From the NCBI GenBank assembly GCA_963708715.1, contig CAVPSU010000001.1, positions 1,860,001-1,924,000 of the forward strand: 64,000 nt of DNA, read 5' to 3'. The DNA comes from DAIOEK01 sp963708715. GTDB taxonomy: Bacteria > Chloroflexota > Anaerolineae > Anaerolineales > Anaerolineaceae. Positions 16,786 to 25,223 of this stretch are shown one piece after another; the first letter of the stretch is position 1; every line of letters begins with the position of its first letter. A program made the translations under genes and the position numbers. Under the pieces are notes generated by a model. The model was not told the DNA's origin. It saw nothing but the letters and a program-made list of their open reading frames with translations, and made no database searches.

Positions 16786-18026
16786 AAACCGATCTGCATC
16801 GTACATCCGATCTGTTTTCCGGCAGTCTCCACAATATCACAACTCGTCATCAAAAAAGCCTGGTCTGGCGCAGAGTGTATTTAATGGCTACCGCGATAAG
16901 TATTTTCGCACTTGCGGCGTTGCTATTTAATATTATTAATGATTCGACCGGTTACGTGATCATCGTAGAGAAAGTTGATCCTGCAACTTTATCGTCGAAA
17001 CCCATTGCGGATATCCCTTCATCAGAGATCATTCCCATCCTGAAAGCCCGTCTTGCGCGGGGAGAGATTGCCCGCCTGGACAAGGACAAAGCGCTCGAAA
17101 ACCGATCCGAAGATGACTTGCGGGCGATCTTGATTGAAAAGGTCATCAAACCGCAGGTGGTCGCCTCATATAACCTGGTTGAATCAGTCACCAAAAAGGA
17201 AGAAATAACCCGGCTGGTTTCGGATAAATACCCGACTGGAAAACTGGTCTTTCAATCCTGGTTCAACCAAACCCTATTGACTCGCTCGATGTCAAGCCGT
17301 CCGGAGACAGCCGGTATACGGACGGCTCTATTTGGATCGCTGTGGATGATTTTGATCACCATCTTGTTTGCGTTCCCGGTGGGGGTGGGTGCAGCCATTT
17401 ACCTGGAGGAATATACCAATTCCAGCCGGTTGAACCGGATCATTCAGTTAAATATCGATAATTTGGCTGGAGTACCCTCCATTGTATATGGCATCCTGGG
17501 GTTGGCGATTTTTGTTCGGGCATTTTCATTCATTACGAGTGGGCAGGTTTTTGGTTTGGAAGGATCGACCGGAAGGACGCTGTTATCCGCTGGAATGACG
17601 ATGGGTTTGCTGGTGTTACCTCTGATCATCATCAACACACAGGAAGCTATCCGAGCGGTCCCAGCCAGTCTGAAGCAGGCAAGTTATGGACTGGGCGCCA
17701 CTCGCTGGCAGACGATCTGGTACCATATTCTGCCATCTGCCATGCCGGGTATCCTGACCGGGACAATTTTGGCGATCTCCCGTGCAATTGGCGAAACGGC
17801 GCCGTTGATTATTGTGGGCGCATCCACGCTGATAACAACCGATCCTTCCGGTCCGTTCTCACAGTTTACAGTATTGCCGATTCAGATTTACAATTGGATC
17901 ACAAGACCACAAGATGAGTATCATCGGCTCGCGGCTGCAGCTATTCTCGTTTTATTGATGACGTTGCTCTCGCTTAATTTATTTGCAGTTTTATTACGGA
18001 ATCGTTTCTCAAGGCGGAATGCATGA
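16782..18026 (+). CDS. pstA: Phosphate ABC transporter permease PstA with N-terminal extension
   Basis: The protein (414 residues) is about 120 residues longer than usual PstA (about 280-300). After the first membrane helix (about 29-52) there is a charged extracytoplasmic region to about 180 (with KARLARGEIARLDKDKALEN and LVSDKYPTGKLVF), matching the DUF3333-type insert known in some PstA proteins. The core has AGVPSIVYGILGLAIF and the EAA loop SLKQASYGLGATRWQTIWY. It is coupled by ATGA overlaps to pstC and pstB. Confidence 0.93.
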   Translation: MKTDLHRTSDLFSGSLHNITTRHQKSLVWRRVYLMATAISIFALAALLFNIINDSTGYVIIVEKVDPATLSSKPIADIPSSEIIPILKARLARGEIARLDKDKALENRSEDDLRAILIEKVIKPQVVASYNLVESVTKKEEITRLVSDKYPTGKLVFQSWFNQTLLTRSMSSRPETAGIRTALFGSLWMILITILFAFPVGVGAAIYLEEYTNSSRLNRIIQLNIDNLAGVPSIVYGILGLAIFVRAFSFITSGQVFGLEGSTGRTLLSAGMTMGLLVLPLIIINTQEAIRAVPASLKQASYGLGATRWQTIWYHILPSAMPGILTGTILAISRAIGETAPLIIVGASTLITTDPSGPFSQFTVLPIQIYNWITRPQDEYHRLAAAAILVLLMTLLSLNLFAVLLRNRFSRRNA

Positions 18027-18817
18027 TTGATTTTTCTATGGAGCAACCACAGGATGGGTTGGCGATTGAAACCAATGATTTAAGTGTTTATTATGGAAGT
18101 TTTAGAGCGGTCAAGCAGGTCGATTTGCCTGTGATCCGCCAGAAAATTACAGCCATCATCGGTCCGAGCGGGTGTGGAAAAAGCACCGTGCTGCGGACTT
18201 TCAACCGGATGAATGATTTTATCAAAAGCGCCCGGATTGAGGGAAAGGTCCTGTTTCACGGTAGTAACCTGTATGACCCTCAAGTGGACCCTGTCCAGGT
18301 GCGTCGAATGATCGGGATGGTATTCCAGAAGCCAAATCCTTTCCCAAAATCTATCTACGATAATATTGCCTGGGGAGCCAGGATCAACGGATATCAAGGT
18401 AGTTATGATGAATTAGTCGAAGAAACACTGATCTCCTCTGCTTTGTGGGACGAAGTGAAAGATCACCTGCACAATAGTGCGTTGGAACTGTCGGGTGGGC
18501 AGCAGCAACGGCTGTGCATTGCTCGAGCGCTAGCCGTCCGACCGGAGATTATCCTTATGGATGAGCCCTGTTCCGCGCTTGACCCAATCGCAACGCTAAA
18601 AATTGAAGAGTTAATGCGTGAGCTCTCGAAAAATTACACTATAATCATTGTTACCCATAATATGCAACAGGCAGCCCGCGCATCAGACTACACAGCCTTC
18701 TTTACCATGGATACCGACCGGGCCGGGTTGATGGTGGAATACGAAGAAACCAGTCAGATCTTCACCAATCCGAAAGATAAACGAACGGAAGATTATATTA
18801 CGGGTAGATTCGGTTAA
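18023..18817 (+). CDS. pstB: Phosphate ABC transporter ATP-binding protein PstB
   Basis: The protein (264 residues) has Walker A GPSGCGKST (about residue 50), Q-loop in MVFQKPNPFPKSIYDNI, ABC signature LSGGQQQR and Walker B IILMDEPCSALD, followed by the H-loop VTHNM. The wording of these motifs, especially the KPNPFPKSIYDN stretch, is diagnostic for PstB. It powers phosphate import and begins in a 4-bp overlap with pstA. Confidence 0.97.
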   Translation: MIDFSMEQPQDGLAIETNDLSVYYGSFRAVKQVDLPVIRQKITAIIGPSGCGKSTVLRTFNRMNDFIKSARIEGKVLFHGSNLYDPQVDPVQVRRMIGMVFQKPNPFPKSIYDNIAWGARINGYQGSYDELVEETLISSALWDEVKDHLHNSALELSGGQQQRLCIARALAVRPEIILMDEPCSALDPIATLKIEELMRELSKNYTIIIVTHNMQQAARASDYTAFFTMDTDRAGLMVEYEETSQIFTNPKDKRTEDYITGRFG

Positions 18818-18853
18818 TTACCGGGGTTATCTTTAAGGAGAGAACAATGCCAC

Positions 18854-19540
18854 GTGAGACTTCTGGATCGAGAGATCCACCAATTACAAGACGAAATTCT
18901 AACCCTGGGCAGCCTGGTTGAACAAAATATGCTGGACGCGATGCAAGCGTTACGTTCCAGAGACAAAGAACAAACCCAGCGTGTATTTCAAGCGGATACG
19001 GTAGTTAATCAGAAACGATTTGCGATCGAGAGTACCACTCTCCTGGTGATAGCAACCCAACAACCGATGGCTCACGATTTACGTATGCTGGCAGCCATTC
19101 TCGAAGTGGCAAACGAACTCGAGCGAATAGGTGATTACGCGAAAGGTATCGCGAAAATAAATATCCTGCTTGAATATGAAAATATATCTGCTCCACTGCG
19201 GGATCTCGAAAAAATGGCTGAGATTGCAGTCAGCATGCTGCACAGGTCATTGACCGCATTTATTGCAGAAGACATTGAATTAGCCAGGTCAATTCCTGGC
19301 GACGATGACCTGGTGGATGACCTGTATAAAACCGTATACCGCAAACTGGTTGCGAGTATGATCACCAATCCAGAAGTGATCGATCATGCCAATTATTATA
19401 TGTGGGCTGCTCATAACCTGGAAAGATCGGCTGATCGAGTGAGTAATATTTGTGAGCGGACCATATTTGTGGTTACCGGAGAACTTTTGGAAGTGGCATC
19501 CAACGATCAGGACATCATGGAGAGCGGTGCTGTAAACTAA
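18854..19540 (+). CDS. phoU: Phosphate signalling protein PhoU, with an apparent +1 shift at its start
   Basis: The protein (228 residues from GTG 18854) has two PhoU repeats with the metal-binding motifs EVANELERIGDYAKGIAK and NLERSADRVSNICER. It dampens Pst activity and the phosphate-response kinase. The start is odd. An ideal AAGGAG lies 6 bp before ATG 18847, which encodes MPRET, the standard start of this family, but in another frame. Removing one T from GACTTCTGG (18857-18865) joins MPRET to LDREIHQL. As written, the ATG frame stops after about 24 codons, and GTG 18854 has poor spacing to the site. This is an indel, an error or recoding; the rest of the gene is intact. Confidence 0.9.
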   Translation: MRLLDREIHQLQDEILTLGSLVEQNMLDAMQALRSRDKEQTQRVFQADTVVNQKRFAIESTTLLVIATQQPMAHDLRMLAAILEVANELERIGDYAKGIAKINILLEYENISAPLRDLEKMAEIAVSMLHRSLTAFIAEDIELARSIPGDDDLVDDLYKTVYRKLVASMITNPEVIDHANYYMWAAHNLERSADRVSNICERTIFVVTGELLEVASNDQDIMESGAVN

Positions 19541-19556
19541 ACCGAAAGGGGGACGT

Positions 19557-20303
19557 ATGTTAGCGCCTAATCCGTATCTCGGCAAGCTCATTGTTGTGGA
19601 AGGTATTGATGGTAGCGGCAAATCCACACAGATCGATTTGCTTTATAAATGGCTGCGGTCACAAGGTAGATCGGTATATTTTTCCGAATGGAATTCATCG
19701 GACCTGGTAAAGAGCACCACCCGCCTGGGGAAAGATAGCAAGATGTTCACCCCGACTACATTTTCCCTCATCCAGGCGACCGATTTTGCTGATCGTTGGC
19801 AGAATCGGATATTGCCCCTTCTTAAAGCCGGTGCGATTGTCCTGGCTGACCGGTTTGCATTTACCGCATTTGCCAGGGATGTTACCCGCGGCGTCGACCG
19901 GGAGTGGGTGCGAAACCTGTATTCTTTCGCCCTCAAACCTGATATCGCCCTCTATTTTTCAGTATCTCTCGATATTGCGGTCGAGCGGATCACTTCTGCG
20001 CGAGCAAAGATCAAGTTTTACGAAGCAGGGATGGATCTAGGCTTATCAGACAACAAGATCACCAGCTTTCGGTTGTTCCAACAGATGATCGTGGATGAAT
20101 ATGAAAAGATGGTGCCTGAATTCGGTCTGATCAAGATCGATGGGACGCTGCCAGTTCAAAAGCAGCAAAAACTGGTTCGAACCGTGGTGAAAGGCTTATT
20201 GAAAAAATCCCATGGTATATTGCAGCCTGGTGTGACCGCGGAAGAACTCCATATTCCGGATGAGCTGGAAGTCAGCCCGGAAGATGATGGAGGTGCAGCA
20301 TGA
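19557..20303 (+). CDS. Thymidylate-kinase-like P-loop kinase, first of a tandem pair
   Basis: The protein (248 residues) has the thymidylate kinase fold: P-loop EGIDGSGKST (K22), the DR(F) pair in VLADRF (about residue 99) and a TMK-like C-terminal helix region. It is somewhat longer than typical TMK (about 205-215). Its position between phoU and a CHAD gene, and the neighbouring divergent copy, suggest a phosphate- or polyphosphate-linked nucleotide kinase rather than housekeeping dTMP kinase. That role is inference. It overlaps the second copy by 4 bp. GGGGG lies upstream of the ATG. Confidence 0.8.
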   Translation: MLAPNPYLGKLIVVEGIDGSGKSTQIDLLYKWLRSQGRSVYFSEWNSSDLVKSTTRLGKDSKMFTPTTFSLIQATDFADRWQNRILPLLKAGAIVLADRFAFTAFARDVTRGVDREWVRNLYSFALKPDIALYFSVSLDIAVERITSARAKIKFYEAGMDLGLSDNKITSFRLFQQMIVDEYEKMVPEFGLIKIDGTLPVQKQQKLVRTVVKGLLKKSHGILQPGVTAEELHIPDELEVSPEDDGGAA

Positions 20304-20998
20304 AAAGGCAATTGTCGTATGGTGCCGGATTTCCGTATCTTAACCTCAAAGAGTACCCGGGCAAGCTGATTGTTTTGGAAGGTACAGATGGTGTTGGTCG
20401 GTCGACCCAAATCCAATTGTTGCGAAAATGGTTGGAAGATGAAGGATTTGCAGTTTCAGACACAGGTTTGCGCCGCTCACCACTCACCCAACCCGGCTTG
20501 GAGGCTGCGAAGACCGGTCATACGCTCAGCCCATTGACAATGAGCTTGTTCTACGCCACTGATTTCGCCGACAGGCTGGAGAATCAGATCATTCCTGCCC
20601 TTAAGGCAGGTTTTTACGTTCTTTCCGATCGCTATTTCTTTTCCGTAATAGCCAGAGACGTGGTACGTGGTGCAGACCCGGCCTGGGCGAGGCAGGTTTA
20701 TGGCTTTGCCTTAAAACCGGATCTGGTCTTCTACCTAAAATGTGATTTGCCCCATATTATCGCCAGAATGGTAAACGGACGGGGATTTGACTATTGGGAA
20801 TCTGGCATGGATATTCATTGCGCGGATAATTTATACGATAGCTTTGTGGCATACCAGGGTCATCTCATTCATGAATATGAACTGATGACCCAGGAGTATG
20901 GGTTTATTCCTGTCGACGCCAATCAACCTGTCCTGGATGTTTTCGAGGAGTTAAAGAAAAACCTGAAAGCATTTGTCAAGCGAAGCAATAAAAAGTAA
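20300..20998 (+). CDS. Thymidylate-kinase-like protein with Walker A Lys to Arg
   Basis: The protein (232 residues) is a paralogue of the preceding gene and shares segments such as ATDFADR, IPxLKAGxxVL(S/A)DR and YGFALKPD. Its P-loop reads EGTDGVGRST, so the Walker A Lys is Arg34. That substitution usually weakens or abolishes ATP hydrolysis or phosphoryl transfer, so it may be a regulatory or structural partner of the first copy, perhaps in a heterodimer. Start and stop are clear; ATGA couples it to the first gene. 115 bp separate it from the CHAD gene. Confidence 0.8.
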   Translation: MKRQLSYGAGFPYLNLKEYPGKLIVLEGTDGVGRSTQIQLLRKWLEDEGFAVSDTGLRRSPLTQPGLEAAKTGHTLSPLTMSLFYATDFADRLENQIIPALKAGFYVLSDRYFFSVIARDVVRGADPAWARQVYGFALKPDLVFYLKCDLPHIIARMVNGRGFDYWESGMDIHCADNLYDSFVAYQGHLIHEYELMTQEYGFIPVDANQPVLDVFEELKKNLKAFVKRSNKK

Positions 20999-21113
20999 CA
21001 ACGCAATATGCTCGATTTGTTTCAGCTTTTGCCTGCGCATGAGCGGTTTTATTGCAACTTCATAAACGCAATAGCTTGTAATCTCAAGTAGGAATCGGTT
21101 TAATAGAACTATC

Positions 21114-22214
21114 ATGGTCATTCTACCTGATCCGACCCTTCAATCTTTCGCCGCTGATATTATGCTGCGTCAGTTACAACTGATGCAGGATGAAATTCAA
21201 GGGGTGACTGAGGCATCGGACATTGAATGTATTCACCGGATGCGGGTGGCATCGCGGCGTTTGAGAGCAGCTCAGGCAGTATTCGACCCTATCCTGTTCA
21301 AACGTAAAGCCGGTGACTGGGAGTCTGTTATTAAGAAAGTGACCCGATCTCTTGGTATGGCGAGAGACCTGGATATCCAAATTGAGACGATTCGTCGCTT
21401 CCGATTAATGGTTGCTGATCCGAAAAGTCAACCCGGAGCGAATCGGCTTTTCCTCCGCCTACTCCAATCACGAGCAAATACCCAGAAGAAAGTGATCCGA
21501 GTAGTAAAGGATTTTTCGAATGAAAAGGTGGTCGACCAATTTCGAAATCGACTTCAAAAAATAACACCGATCCCCGAAGCCACATCTGAACCTACGCTCG
21601 CCTTGAAAAGATTGTCTGCTGATTCGATTGTGCAAAAGTTGGATATTTTACTCAGCTATGAGCCATTCGTAGATTATCCCGAAAAAATTACTGAATTACA
21701 TTCCATGCGTATCGCTGCGAAACGAATGCGTTATACACTGGAATTATTTGCGCCACTAGTCAAAGATGGTTACAAAAACTGGTTGAAACCATTAAAAGAG
21801 ATCCAGGATTTATTGGGTTATGTCCATGATTGTGATGTTTGGATTGAATTCATCCCCGGCTTTCTTCAAGAAGAAAAGGCGTTGACAAAAGCCTATTTTG
21901 GAAACCTGACAGGATTCAAGAAAGTCGTACCAGGTGTGGAAGTATTTCTGGAGAATAGGAAAGCAGACCGGAATCGGCGCTATCAGGAATTCAACTTGAT
22001 CTGGCATCGGTCTACAGGAAAAAATATTTGGGAAAAATTACGGCAGAAGGTAATTAAAAGTGTAACGGAATCCACGGAGCAAATCGACATTGCCACTGTC
22101 GAAATGGCTGACCCAGTCGATTCCGATCACTTGATCCAAGAATTGGAAAACCAGAACAAGGTTGAGGGAGCGATTGATACGGAGGTATCAGATGAAAATA
22201 GCCGTGATCAGTGA
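21114..22214 (+). CDS. CHAD domain-containing protein
   Basis: The protein (366 residues) is an all-helical CHAD protein with two four-helix repeats. Each has the conserved His and Arg/Lys-rich helix: IHRMRVASRRLRAAQAVF (about residue 40) and LHSMRIAAKRMRYTLELF (about residue 200). CHAD domains bind inorganic polyphosphate on a basic surface and occur on polyphosphate granules. The C-terminal tail (about 330-366) is acidic. It overlaps the following phosphoesterase gene by 23 bp, so the two are co-translated. Position next to Pst/PhoU supports a polyphosphate role. Confidence 0.9.
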   Translation: MVILPDPTLQSFAADIMLRQLQLMQDEIQGVTEASDIECIHRMRVASRRLRAAQAVFDPILFKRKAGDWESVIKKVTRSLGMARDLDIQIETIRRFRLMVADPKSQPGANRLFLRLLQSRANTQKKVIRVVKDFSNEKVVDQFRNRLQKITPIPEATSEPTLALKRLSADSIVQKLDILLSYEPFVDYPEKITELHSMRIAAKRMRYTLELFAPLVKDGYKNWLKPLKEIQDLLGYVHDCDVWIEFIPGFLQEEKALTKAYFGNLTGFKKVVPGVEVFLENRKADRNRRYQEFNLIWHRSTGKNIWEKLRQKVIKSVTESTEQIDIATVEMADPVDSDHLIQELENQNKVEGAIDTEVSDENSRDQ

Positions 22215-22941
22215 TATACATTCAAACTTATTCGCTCTTGAAGCGGTACTGTCTCATGCGAAAAGTATTGGTGTAAGGCATTTTTGGTGTCTTGGTGATT
22301 ATGTGCACTTTAATGCTTTCCCCCAGGAAGTGGTTAGAACGATCAGTAAATTGGATCTGCTTTCCATTCATGGCAATATAGACCGGGATGTTTTGGACCT
22401 AAAGAAAAAAGACCCGACGGAGATGACTGAGAAAGAATCCTTGTTTTATTGGACTTACCAGCAATTATCCAAAAAAAGCAGAAAATTCCTGACATCCACT
22501 CCTGAAACTATGAAGTACAAGTTGGGAGGATTTCGGTTTCTCCTAACCCATGGGAGCCCGGCTGGGTTGGATGATCCGATCTATATCGATACGCCTGATG
22601 ATCGTCTTCGTGAGCTGACCAAACTTACCAAAGCGGATATCATCTTATCTGGTCACACCCATGTCGGATATGTCCGGGAAGTGAATCACACCATATTTAT
22701 TAATCCCGGATCGGTTGGGAAACCCATCGACGGTGACCCCCGCGCGAGTTATTGTGTATTGATTGTAAAGAAAGGCAACATCACCATTAATCATTACCGG
22801 ATCGAGTATGAAATTGAAAAAACATTGAAGGCAATGAGGGAAACCCAATTGCCTGAATCGTATATCCTGACTCTCGAACAATCGCTTGGATTTGATAAGG
22901 TATTACCGCTGTTGGAGGATAAGAGTAAAGAGACCCCATAA
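22192..22941 (+). CDS. Metallophosphoesterase, YfcE/MJ0936-like calcineurin fold
   Basis: The protein (249 residues) has the full set of di-metal motifs: SDIHSN (D8, H10), CLGDYV, IHGNIDRD, LTHGS and SGHTHVG. It is a small cytoplasmic phosphodiesterase or phosphatase. ATG 22192 follows GGAGG closely and lies within the 3' end of the CHAD gene; a TTG at 22162 gives a longer but unsupported start. The substrate could be a nucleotide or a phosphoanhydride; the polyphosphate setting is suggestive only. Confidence 0.9.
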   Translation: MKIAVISDIHSNLFALEAVLSHAKSIGVRHFWCLGDYVHFNAFPQEVVRTISKLDLLSIHGNIDRDVLDLKKKDPTEMTEKESLFYWTYQQLSKKSRKFLTSTPETMKYKLGGFRFLLTHGSPAGLDDPIYIDTPDDRLRELTKLTKADIILSGHTHVGYVREVNHTIFINPGSVGKPIDGDPRASYCVLIVKKGNITINHYRIEYEIEKTLKAMRETQLPESYILTLEQSLGFDKVLPLLEDKSKETP

Positions 22942-22942
22942 T

Positions 22943-23563
22943 ATGGACTCGGATAATTCGCGGTCAACCGATGCTGTATACCAATTTGCCCTCACCTGTC
23001 TGGGCGATCTTTCCCATACCATGCAGGTGACCCGGTCATCCCTGATGTTGTTTGATGCCCTTAAACCTTTACACAAGGATGGAGAGGCGGAGCGGTATTT
23101 TCTTGAATGTGGCGCCATGCTGCATGACATCGGCTGGTTGCAGGGTTGGAAAGGGCATCATAAGAACTCGCTGAAGATGATCCTGGAAAATAAGAAATTA
23201 CCGTTTTCGAATAAGGAAAAACTGATCGTAGGATCCATTGCCCGCTATCATCGCAAATCGCTTCCGGATGTCAGCCATGATCACTACGCGGCGCTATCTT
23301 CATCAGAGAGGAAAATGGTCTCGCGGATGGCTGCTCTCTTGCGAATTGGCGATGGATTGGATTATGCCCACAGCGAACATATAAAAAATATATCCTGTGT
23401 CATTAACACCTCGGATGTGATCATCCACTGTCAGGTTTCCGCATACTCCAAGGAAGAAGAAAAACAAGCTTATCAGAAAGCGGATCTGTTCGAAAAGGTT
23501 TTTAAACGCAGAGTGTTCTTAAGATTCACCGAACAAGTGAATACCGCATATTCTCGGAGTTGA
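22943..23563 (+). CDS. Stand-alone HD domain protein like the Ppx/GppA C-terminal domain
   Basis: The protein (206 residues) starts one base after the phosphoesterase stop codon. It has an HD motif in GAMLHDIGWLQGWKGHHKNS (about residues 55-75) followed by IARYHRKSLPD and RMAALLRIGDGLDYAHSEH. This arrangement matches the C-terminal HD domain of exopolyphosphatase and GppA rather than HD-GYP or RelA types. The ASKHA catalytic part of Ppx is absent. A free HD part, next to a CHAD gene, is unusual and suggests polyphosphate or pppGpp hydrolysis or sensing. Confidence 0.82.
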   Translation: MDSDNSRSTDAVYQFALTCLGDLSHTMQVTRSSLMLFDALKPLHKDGEAERYFLECGAMLHDIGWLQGWKGHHKNSLKMILENKKLPFSNKEKLIVGSIARYHRKSLPDVSHDHYAALSSSERKMVSRMAALLRIGDGLDYAHSEHIKNISCVINTSDVIIHCQVSAYSKEEEKQAYQKADLFEKVFKRRVFLRFTEQVNTAYSRS

Positions 23564-23568
23564 AATAG

Positions 23569-23602
23569 ACAAAAGCAGGTGATGCACATCACCTGCTTTT
23601 GT
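23569..23602. terminator. Strong bidirectional terminator
   Basis: A perfect 16-bp stem, ACAAAAGCAGGTGATG (23569-23584) and its complement (23587-23602), has a 2-nt loop as written. Its outer A and T runs provide a U-tract in either direction. It separates the phosphate island from the convergent hsp20 operon. Confidence 0.9.
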
Positions 23603-23621
23603 GTTTAGATGCGTAATTCCT

Positions 23622-24131
23622 TTATCCTGCTTTTACTGTGATCCGTTTCTTATCAGAGACAGACTGTGCCGGCTTCGGTATGCTAATTTCAAGCACGCCT
23701 TTTATAAATTTGGCGTCGATCTTGTCCACCTCCACCTCTCCAGGGAGTTCAATACTCCGACGGAAAGCACCGACCCGTCTTTCAGCGCGGTAATAGGATT
23801 GGCCTGTTTCTTTACGCTCAATTTTCTTTTCACCCTTGATCATCAACATTCCATTTTCCAGGGTGAGATCGATATCTTTTTCGTCCATTCCAGGCATATC
23901 CGCGCTGATATGGATCTCTTTCTCATTCTCACTTATATCCAACCTGGGATAAAACCCCGAGCGAAGATCGCGTAATTTGCGGGCAGGCATTTCTTCAAGA
24001 GGATCCTGGAAGAAATCAGCGATCATCTGGTTCATTTCTGATTGAAAATCGAATGGATCCAACTGGTCCTGGCGCTGAATTGAATATTTATCCCTGTCTT
24101 TATTCCATGGTAAAAGGTCTGAAATAGGCAT
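23622..24131 (-). CDS. Hsp20/alpha-crystallin small heat shock protein (third in operon)
   Basis: The protein (169 residues) has an N-terminal region (about 1-65), an alpha-crystallin domain with ADMPGMDEKDIDLTLENGMLMIKGEKK and AFRRSIELPGEVEVDKIDAKFIKGVLEISIPK, and a C-terminal tail. AGGAGG lies 6 bp before ATG 24131. It is an ATP-independent chaperone that holds unfolding proteins. Confidence 0.95.
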   Translation of the reverse strand: MPISDLLPWNKDRDKYSIQRQDQLDPFDFQSEMNQMIADFFQDPLEEMPARKLRDLRSGFYPRLDISENEKEIHISADMPGMDEKDIDLTLENGMLMIKGEKKIERKETGQSYYRAERRVGAFRRSIELPGEVEVDKIDAKFIKGVLEISIPKPAQSVSDKKRITVKAG

Positions 24132-24161
24132 CGTACACCTCCTATTATTTGATCGGTACAA

Positions 24162-24554
24162 TTAACCTGCTTTGACTTTGATTGTCTGGGCTTTTGCAGG
24201 ACCTGCTTTTGGCAGGACCAAACGCAAGACCCCATGCTTCACATTAGCTTCAATGTGATCCCGATCGATCTGATCGGTGAGGACGAACCGGCGGGAATAA
24301 TCTCCCAACCCATATTCGGAGAGAACAAGGGTATACCCGTCCGGATACTGGTTGGTTGTCCTGGCATCAATCACCAATACATTCTTCTCCAACGTGATAG
24401 ATACACTTTCCTGATCCGCACCGGGGACATCAGCGATAACCAAATACTGGTCACTATTCTCCAGAATATCAGTTCGGGGAGAGAACAACCTGCGGTTTTC
24501 TTTTTTTTGCACGTTCAGTGATGGGGTCACTTCAATCGAGTCTTTTTCAGTCAT
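24162..24554 (-). CDS. Hsp20-type small heat shock protein, divergent (second in operon)
   Basis: The protein (130 residues) keeps the alpha-crystallin core (VIADVPGADQESVSITLEKNVLVIDAR, LRLVLPKAG) but has a shorter N-terminus than its neighbours and less typical central strands. AGGAGG precedes the ATG. It may form mixed oligomers with the flanking Hsp20 proteins. Confidence 0.92.
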   Translation of the reverse strand: MTEKDSIEVTPSLNVQKKENRRLFSPRTDILENSDQYLVIADVPGADQESVSITLEKNVLVIDARTTNQYPDGYTLVLSEYGLGDYSRRFVLTDQIDRDHIEANVKHGVLRLVLPKAGPAKAQTIKVKAG

Positions 24555-24569
24555 ATCACACCTCCTGGG

Positions 24570-25010
24570 TCAGCTTTTCACGACAATCCGGCGGGGTTTG
24601 TCTTCCTCCGCGCGTGGTAATCGAATAGTGAGAATTCCATTCTTCATGGATGCCTCGACCTGATCTGTCTCCACCGGGAAGGGGAGCTCGATACTGCGGT
24701 TGAATCGCCCAGTAAGCCTTTCCTGGCGATGGATTGTCTTTTCGGTTTCTACCTCTTCCGTTTTTCGGTCACCCTGAATTGTGATGGTCTCTCCAATTAC
24801 ACTGATTTCGACATCATCAGCCGAACTGCCAGGCAATTCTGCAGTCACAATAGCTTGGTTATCATTGGTATACACATTCAGCAATGGGTCATTGGATCCA
24901 AGACCTGTTCGTGAGCCAAATGAATGATCGATCAGTCGGTTCATTTCCTGCTGGAACCGACCCATATCACGCCACATATTTGGTAATTGATTATGTTTTA
25001 TATAGTACAT
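24570..25010 (-). CDS. Hsp20/alpha-crystallin small heat shock protein (first in operon)
   Basis: The protein (146 residues) contains TAELPGSSADDVEISVIGETITIQGDRK and FNRSIELPFPVETDQVEASMKNGILTIRLPR, both Hsp20 signatures. ATG 25010 is supported by AGGAGG 5 bp upstream. It opens a three-gene hsp20 operon with 15-bp and 30-bp gaps. No CIRCE element is seen in the 213 bp upstream (25011-25223), which is AT-rich. Confidence 0.95.
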   Translation of the reverse strand: MYYIKHNQLPNMWRDMGRFQQEMNRLIDHSFGSRTGLGSNDPLLNVYTNDNQAIVTAELPGSSADDVEISVIGETITIQGDRKTEEVETEKTIHRQERLTGRFNRSIELPFPVETDQVEASMKNGILTIRLPRAEEDKPRRIVVKS

Positions 25011-25223
25011 GGGTTCCTCCTGTTCATTTATCTTTGTCACCTTAAATCATAAGATGGCAATATTAATAAAATATCGAAAAAAAGTTAGAAAAATGTAAAC
25101 GAAAATCAGCCCCACCGGTATCATGATTTTCTGATTGGCTGAATAGTCAGGATACTAATAGATCTCCCCAACTGCATGACCAAGAGGAAGTATTAATTAT
25201 TACTTGGAATATTCCAGATTAGA

